17,860 bases of DNA from Candidatus Fermentibacteraceae bacterium. Lineage in GTDB: Bacteria > Fermentibacterota > Fermentibacteria > Fermentibacterales > JCC-6. The stretch covers positions 1 through 17,860 of the forward strand of contig JAGGYZ010000050.1 in the NCBI GenBank assembly GCA_021162285.1, given 5' to 3'. Below are positions 14,147 through 17,860 of the stretch, piece after piece. Both the position numbers and the translations under genes were made by a program. The notes below the pieces were generated by a model. It was not told where the DNA came from. It searched no databases and saw only the letters and a program-made list of their open reading frames with translations. How positions within the stretch are numbered: the stretch's first letter is position 1; each line of letters starts with the position of its first letter.

Positions 14147-14263
14147 ATGAAAGTACGCAGTTCAGTTAAGAAGATTTGCGAACACTGCCGGATTGTAAGA
14201 CGAGAGGGACGGGTATTCGTTATATGTTCCCGCAACCCCCGTCACAAACAGCGGCAGGGATAG
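14147..14263 (+). CDS. rpmJ: 50S ribosomal protein L36, zinc-binding form
   Basis: L36 is the smallest large-subunit protein. The gene encodes 38 residues: MKVRSSVKKICEHCRIVRRE and then GRVFVICSRNPRHKQRQG. The zinc ligands are C11, C14, C27 and H33, so this is the zinc-containing (C+) form. The SD is TGAGG overlapping the infA stop, about eight bases before the ATG. The position between infA and rpsM is canonical. Confidence 0.97.
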   Translation: MKVRSSVKKICEHCRIVRREGRVFVICSRNPRHKQRQG

Positions 14264-14292
14264 CTGCAGGGCGGCATTAACGGAGGTATCAA

Positions 14293-14658
14293 GTGGCGAG
14301 AATAGCAGGTGTGGATCTGCCGCGTAACAAAATGGTGGTTTACGCGCTTCCATACATTCACGGTATTGGCATGACATCTTCGAGGGAAATTCTGACAAAA
14401 GCAGGAATTCCTTTTGAAAGAAGTACCGATACTCTTACGGAGACTGATGTTGCAGCTCTTCGTAAAGTTATAGAAGACGATTACAAGGTGGAAGGTTCCC
14501 TCAGAACAGAGGTTAACATGAACCGCAAGAGGCTGATGGATATCGGCTGTTACCGCGGTCTCAGACACAGGAAGAACCTCCCTGTGAGAGGGCAGCGTAC
14601 CCACACAAATGCCAGAACACGAAAAGGGCCCAAGCGTGGTCATGGGAAGAGGAGGTAG
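14293..14658 (+). CDS. rpsM: 30S ribosomal protein S13
   Basis: S13 is in the 30S head; its tail contacts P-site tRNA and it forms intersubunit bridges. The product is 121 residues. MARIAGVDLPRNKMVVYALP is the family N terminus and shows that the GTG at 14293 is the start, six bases after GGAGG. YIHGIGMTSSREIL and the tail RGQRTHTNARTRKGPKRGHG are signatures. It opens the alpha block after a 29-base gap from rpmJ. Confidence 0.97.
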   Translation: MARIAGVDLPRNKMVVYALPYIHGIGMTSSREILTKAGIPFERSTDTLTETDVAALRKVIEDDYKVEGSLRTEVNMNRKRLMDIGCYRGLRHRKNLPVRGQRTHTNARTRKGPKRGHGKRR

Positions 14659-14665
14659 GTGAGTC

Positions 14666-15064
14666 ATGCCAAAGGGAAAAGCGCGCAGAGCTACAAAAAA
14701 AGTAGCAAAGGTTTCTGATATACATGGTGTGGCACACATCAAGTCATCTTTCAACAACACGGTTATCACCATTTCAGACAGAACCGGAAATGTAGTTACA
14801 TGGGCCAGCGGTGGTACAACGGGTGTTAAGGGAACAAGAAAGAGTACCGCATTCGCAGCCAGCCAGGCTTCTGTACAGGCTGCGGAAAAGGCACTTGAAG
14901 CAGGGCTGAAAAAAGTTGAAGTCTGGGTTAGAGGACCCGGGTCAGGTAGAGAAGCGGCAGTTCGCGCTCTTCAGTCAACAGACCTGGAAGTAACCGGAGT
15001 GAAGGATATTACCAGAATACCGCACAATGGCTGCAGGCCTAACAAGAGGCGCCGGGGCAAGTAA
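14666..15064 (+). CDS. rpsK: 30S ribosomal protein S11
   Basis: S11 lines the mRNA exit platform of the 30S subunit. The product is 132 residues. HIKSSFNNTVITISDRTGNV, WASGGTTGVKGTRKSTAFAA and RGPGSGREAAVRAL are family motifs. The IPHNGCRPNKRRRGK ending contains the Asn-Gly that becomes isoaspartate in E. coli. The start ATG follows an AGGAGG SD lying at the rpsM stop. In many bacteria rpsD (S4) comes next; here rpoA follows after 28 bases. Confidence 0.97.
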   Translation: MPKGKARRATKKVAKVSDIHGVAHIKSSFNNTVITISDRTGNVVTWASGGTTGVKGTRKSTAFAASQASVQAAEKALEAGLKKVEVWVRGPGSGREAAVRALQSTDLEVTGVKDITRIPHNGCRPNKRRRGK

Positions 15065-15092
15065 CGGAAACTTCAGCGATCAGGGAGATACG

Positions 15093-16073
15093 ATGGAATT
15101 CATGAAACTTCATCTGCCGGATATCATAGAGTGGGATAGTGAAACACTTAGCGATGTTTACGGTAGAATGACAGTTACTGCTCTTGAGAGAGGGTTTGGC
15201 AGAACGCTGGGTACAGCACTTAGAAGAGTCATGCTCTCGTCTCTGGAAGGAGCAGCAGCGGTTTCTGTTTCAATTAAGGGTGCCGAGCACGAGTTCAGTG
15301 TATTGAGTGGCGTAATGGAAGATGTTCCGGACATCATACTTAATGTGAAGTCGCTTTCAGTCAGGTATGACGGCGAAGAGACTGCGCAGCTCCTGCTGAA
15401 GGCAGACAAGCCGGGAGTGTATACAGGTGCATCGTTTGAATGTCCCGAGGGTGCTGCCATTTCCAATCCCGACCAGGTTATTGCCGAGATCACGGATAGC
15501 GGTACTGAGCTTGAAATCACAGTTGATGTTGAAAGAGGAAAGGGCTTTGTAACACAGGACGAATGGTACAACACAGGCAAGGGGCGTGAAATCGGTACAA
15601 TACTGGTTGACTCGTGGTTCTGTCCTGTGAAGAAGGTTAACTTTGAAGTGAAGAGTGCGAGAGTCGGAGACAGAACCGATTATGATCGCCTCAGCATAGA
15701 AGTAACCACCGATGGAAGTATCTCACCGAAAGATGCAATAGAAAATGCCACCAGAATTCTCATGAGACATTTTGAGATGGTTCTGGGTATCGGTCTGGAA
15801 GAGCCTGTTCCGGAAATTGTTGAGTCGGAAGAAGAGGAAGCAGTTGAGGCTACAACCTCTGTCGCGGAAGCTGCCGCAGAGGATGTGGATCTTGCCGATA
15901 CTGATATCTCTAAAAGGTATGTAAAAATTCTGTCAGCAGGTGGTATTACTACCATCGATCAGCTGGCAGCGAAGACTGAAAGCGAGCTTCTTGAGCTCCG
16001 CAATTTCGGGGCTGCATCTTTGAATGTTGTCAAGGAACTGCTGGAGACTCACGGACGCTCACTGGCTGAATAG
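15093..16073 (+). CDS. rpoA: RNA polymerase alpha subunit
   Basis: Alpha nucleates core polymerase assembly, and its C-terminal domain (CTD) binds UP elements and activators. The product is 326 residues from the ATG at 15093 (SD GGGAG five bases upstream); an upstream in-frame ATG inside rpsK gives no alpha homology. The N-terminal domain carries ALERGFGRTLGTALRRVMLS (30-49) and the later VTTDGSISPKDAIENATRIL. An acidic linker follows (about 240-270, with ESEEEEAVEA). The CTD (about 271-323) keeps R275 and G306, matching R265 and G296 of E. coli. K278, S281, A308 and V312 stand where E. coli has N268, K271, K298 and E302. The rplQ start lies 18 bases downstream. Confidence 0.96.
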   Translation: MEFMKLHLPDIIEWDSETLSDVYGRMTVTALERGFGRTLGTALRRVMLSSLEGAAAVSVSIKGAEHEFSVLSGVMEDVPDIILNVKSLSVRYDGEETAQLLLKADKPGVYTGASFECPEGAAISNPDQVIAEITDSGTELEITVDVERGKGFVTQDEWYNTGKGREIGTILVDSWFCPVKKVNFEVKSARVGDRTDYDRLSIEVTTDGSISPKDAIENATRILMRHFEMVLGIGLEEPVPEIVESEEEEAVEATTSVAEAAAEDVDLADTDISKRYVKILSAGGITTIDQLAAKTESELLELRNFGAASLNVVKELLETHGRSLAE

Positions 16074-16091
16074 AAAGGAACGGGAGTTTAG

Positions 16092-16466
16092 ATGCGCCAC
16101 AGAAAAACAACTCCCAAGCTGGGCAGAAAGAAGGACGCCAGAACCAGAATGCTTCGCAATCTGGTAACATCTCTTTTTCTTGAGGAGAGAATTGTTACGA
16201 GTCACGCGAGAGCAAAGGCGACCAGAAGTCTGGCCGAGAGAATAATAACAAAGGGAAAAAAGGATACAGTTCACTCACGCCGGCTGGTTGCCGGTATGGT
16301 CTACGGATCTGATGCAGTGAAAAAGTTATTCAACGAACTTGGTCCCCGCTATGCGGACAGACCAGGCGGTTATACCCGTATAATAAAGCTCGGTCCCCGT
16401 CACGGAGACGCCGCCGAAGCTGTTATTCTCGAGCTTGTAGACTCTCCCGCCGACAGCGGGAAGTAA
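16092..16466 (+). CDS. rplQ: 50S ribosomal protein L17
   Basis: L17 lies near the tunnel exit on the large subunit. The product is 124 residues, normal. MRHRKTTPKLGRKKDARTRM, then SLFLEERIVTSHARAKATRS, and near the end KLFNELGPRYADRPGGYTRI with IIKLGPRHGDAAEAVILELV are diagnostic. The SD is GGGAG, five bases before the ATG. It usually ends the alpha operon, but here pfkA begins six bases after its stop. Confidence 0.97.
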   Translation: MRHRKTTPKLGRKKDARTRMLRNLVTSLFLEERIVTSHARAKATRSLAERIITKGKKDTVHSRRLVAGMVYGSDAVKKLFNELGPRYADRPGGYTRIIKLGPRHGDAAEAVILELVDSPADSGK

Positions 16467-16472
16467 GAACGC

Positions 16473-17438
16473 TTGAAAGCTATTGCTGTTCTGACCAGCG
16501 GAGGTGACTCCCCTGGAATGAATGCCGGAATCAGGGCCACTGTGAGAACCGCTCTCACCAGTGGCCTTTCCGTATTCGGTATCAGGCGGGGGTATCAGGG
16601 GCTGATAGAGGACGATATGATTCCCCTGAAATCCACAGACGTAAGCAATATCCTTCAGCGTGGCGGAACCATCCTTCACTCTGCCAGGAGTGAGGAATTC
16701 AGAACATCCGGCGGCCGTATAAAGGCTGCAGAGAACCTGAAAAGCCGCGGTATTGAAGGTCTTGTGATCTTCGGGGGAGACGGCAGTTTCCGCGGAGCTA
16801 ACGATCTGCAGCTTGAACACAGCATCCGGGTTGTCGGTGCTCCTGCAACGATAGACAACGATATCTGGGGAAGTGATTTCACAATTGGTTTTGACACAGC
16901 AGTGAACACTGCTCTTGAGGCTATAGACAAAGTAAGAGACACCGCCGCCGCTCACGACAGGCTTTTCATAGTTGAAGTGATGGGCAGGTACGCAGGCTTC
17001 ATTGCCCTTGAAGTTGGTATAGGCGCCGGTGCAGAGGAAATACTGATTCCGGAAACGGTTACAGATATTCCAACTATCTGCCGCAAGCTTACTGAAAGGT
17101 ACAAAGGTGGCAGAACTTCAAGTATCCTGGTTGTTGCCGAAGGCGATGAGGCAGGCAACGCCTACGAAATAGCCGAAAAGATCGAGAAACACTCGGGTAT
17201 TAAAAGCCATGTTACAATCCTGGGCCATGTGCAGCGAGGGGGAAACCCCACCGCAGCAGACAGAATGCTTGCCACAAAACTTGGCTACGGGGCGGTAAAA
17301 GCCCTGCTGGACGATGCCGCCCCCTGCATGGTTGGCGTGCAGAACGGTGTGATCAACCGTCACCCACTCGCCGATGCCTGGACAAGAAAAAAAGACCTGG
17401 ACAAACTTCTTGTTCAGTTAGGCTCCGGCCTGGAGTAA
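16473..17438 (+). CDS. pfkA: 6-phosphofructokinase, ATP-type
   Basis: It phosphorylates fructose 6-phosphate to fructose 1,6-bisphosphate, the committed step of glycolysis. The product is 321 residues, the size of bacterial PfkA. Seen: LTSGGDSPGMNAGIR (7-21), GGDGS (101-105), TIDND (126-130) with the catalytic Asp at 128, EVMGRYAG (168-175) and GHVQRGGNP (251-259). Gly at 104 points to ATP rather than PPi as donor. The second discriminating position, Gly in ATP enzymes and Lys in PPi enzymes, is Ala125 here. The start is TTG, six bases after the rplQ stop, with only a weak GGGAAG upstream, so translation probably depends on ribosomes finishing rplQ. Linkage to ribosomal genes is unusual for a glycolytic gene. 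Confidence 0.94.
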   Translation: MKAIAVLTSGGDSPGMNAGIRATVRTALTSGLSVFGIRRGYQGLIEDDMIPLKSTDVSNILQRGGTILHSARSEEFRTSGGRIKAAENLKSRGIEGLVIFGGDGSFRGANDLQLEHSIRVVGAPATIDNDIWGSDFTIGFDTAVNTALEAIDKVRDTAAAHDRLFIVEVMGRYAGFIALEVGIGAGAEEILIPETVTDIPTICRKLTERYKGGRTSSILVVAEGDEAGNAYEIAEKIEKHSGIKSHVTILGHVQRGGNPTAADRMLATKLGYGAVKALLDDAAPCMVGVQNGVINRHPLADAWTRKKDLDKLLVQLGSGLE

Positions 17439-17535
17439 AACACTTTTAACAACCTGTTGCCGTTATTTACTGCTTCTGCCATATTCAAACCGGCCTGTCA
17501 GCATTGAGCTGCAGTGTTCTGAAGTGGAGATGAAT

Positions 17536-17860
17536 ATGCAGGAAGACACAAAACTGGTGCTGAAGCGTCTTGCAGCCATTTTTCCGAGAAAAATGAGCAA
17601 TAAAGCCAATCTGATGTTCAGCATTGCACAAACGAAAATAATGCAGAAGGAGTACGATGCAGCCCTGCGTCAACTGAAAGAAATGATACCGGAAGATCCT
17701 GACAGACTTGAGATATACACACTGATCATGAAACTGGCAGTTGACAAAATGAATCAGCCGAAGATCGCGAAGAATGTTTTTCACACAGGTCTTCTGAACC
17801 TCACAACCCAGAGGGATCGAACTGTACTTGCGGACACCTACAAGGAGCTTATGCTCCAAC
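17536..17860 (+). CDS. Hypothetical helical, TPR-like protein (3' end outside window)
   Basis: An open frame runs from an ATG at 17536 to the window end without a stop, giving at least 108 residues. A GGAG at 17526-17529, six bases upstream, supports this start; another ATG two codons earlier touches the SD. The visible part is soluble and almost wholly helical, with paired amphipathic helices such as ANLMFSIAQTKIMQKEYDAA then LRQLKEMIPEDPDRLEIYTL, in the style of tetratricopeptide repeats. No signal peptide or enzymatic motif can be seen. I do not recognise the family. The 97-base gap after pfkA shows no clear terminator or promoter, so it may be co-transcribed. Confidence 0.7.
   Translation, partial: MQEDTKLVLKRLAAIFPRKMSNKANLMFSIAQTKIMQKEYDAALRQLKEMIPEDPDRLEIYTLIMKLAVDKMNQPKIAKNVFHTGLLNLTTQRDRTVLADTYKELMLQ

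Noticed and set aside
15027..15092. An upstream ATG for rpoA inside rpsK
   Set aside because: The added 22 residues are translated from the rpsK 3' end in another frame and have no alpha homology; the ATG at 15093 has a good SD.
17439..17535. A terminator after pfkA
   Set aside because: Only a CAAC/GTTG pair with a two-base loop is present, with no T-run; not enough to support a call.

Overview
This window is the main ribosomal-protein supercluster of a bacterium. It carries the 3' end of an EF-G gene, then the S10, spc and alpha blocks joined end to end, and then a phosphofructokinase gene. All core genes read on the + strand. The coding sequence has roughly balanced GC, frequent AGA/AGG as well as CGC/CGT arginine codons, several TTG and GTG starts, and G-rich Shine-Dalgarno (SD) sites. 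The zinc-binding forms of S14, L24 and L36 are present. The order rpsJ-rplCDWB-rpsS-rplV-rpsC-rplP-rpmC-rpsQ-rplNXE-rpsN-rpsH-rplFR-rpsE-rpmD-rplO-secY-adk-map-infA-rpmJ-rpsMK-rpoA-rplQ is the general bacterial one. Protein details (a divergent EF-G, a short-LID Adk, an unusual RNA polymerase alpha C-terminal domain, pfkA after rplQ) suggest a little-studied phylum rather than a proteobacterium or Bacillus relative. The sequence alone does not settle which.

Layout. Positions 1-753: the last 250 codons of fusA. Positions 754-2137: the only accessory stretch, holding on the minus strand a decayed 3' fragment of a V4R-domain gene (about 769-1003), an intrinsic terminator (about 1121-1157) and an intact XylR_N/V4R-like sensor gene (1171-1815). 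A 322-bp divergent intergenic region then leads into the S10 operon. There is no tuf gene between fusA and rpsJ. Positions 2138-11250: ribosomal proteins S10 through L15, packed with overlaps or short gaps. The one wide gap is the 146 bp between rpsJ and rplC, which can fold into several hairpins, two of them mutually exclusive. Positions 11250-14136: secY, adk, map and infA, the first three overlapping. Positions 14147-16466: L36, S13, S11, RpoA and L17, with no rpsD (S4) between S11 and RpoA. Positions 16473-17438: pfkA, six bases after rplQ. From 17536 a helical, TPR-like gene runs off the end.

How the genes work together. Nearly everything serves translation and early steps in the life of a protein: both ribosomal subunits, initiation (IF-1), elongation (EF-G), membrane insertion (SecY), removal of the initiator methionine (Map), adenylate balance (Adk) and transcription (RpoA). 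One-base overlaps (TGATG, TAATG) and four-base overlaps (ATGA) imply translational coupling along the cluster.

I found no defence system, mobile element, CRISPR array or other plainly undescribed system. The points most worth a second look are the V4R gene with its decayed paralogue beside the S10 promoter, the structured rpsJ-rplC spacer, the altered DNA-contact residues of the alpha C-terminal domain, and pfkA placed inside the ribosomal transcription unit.
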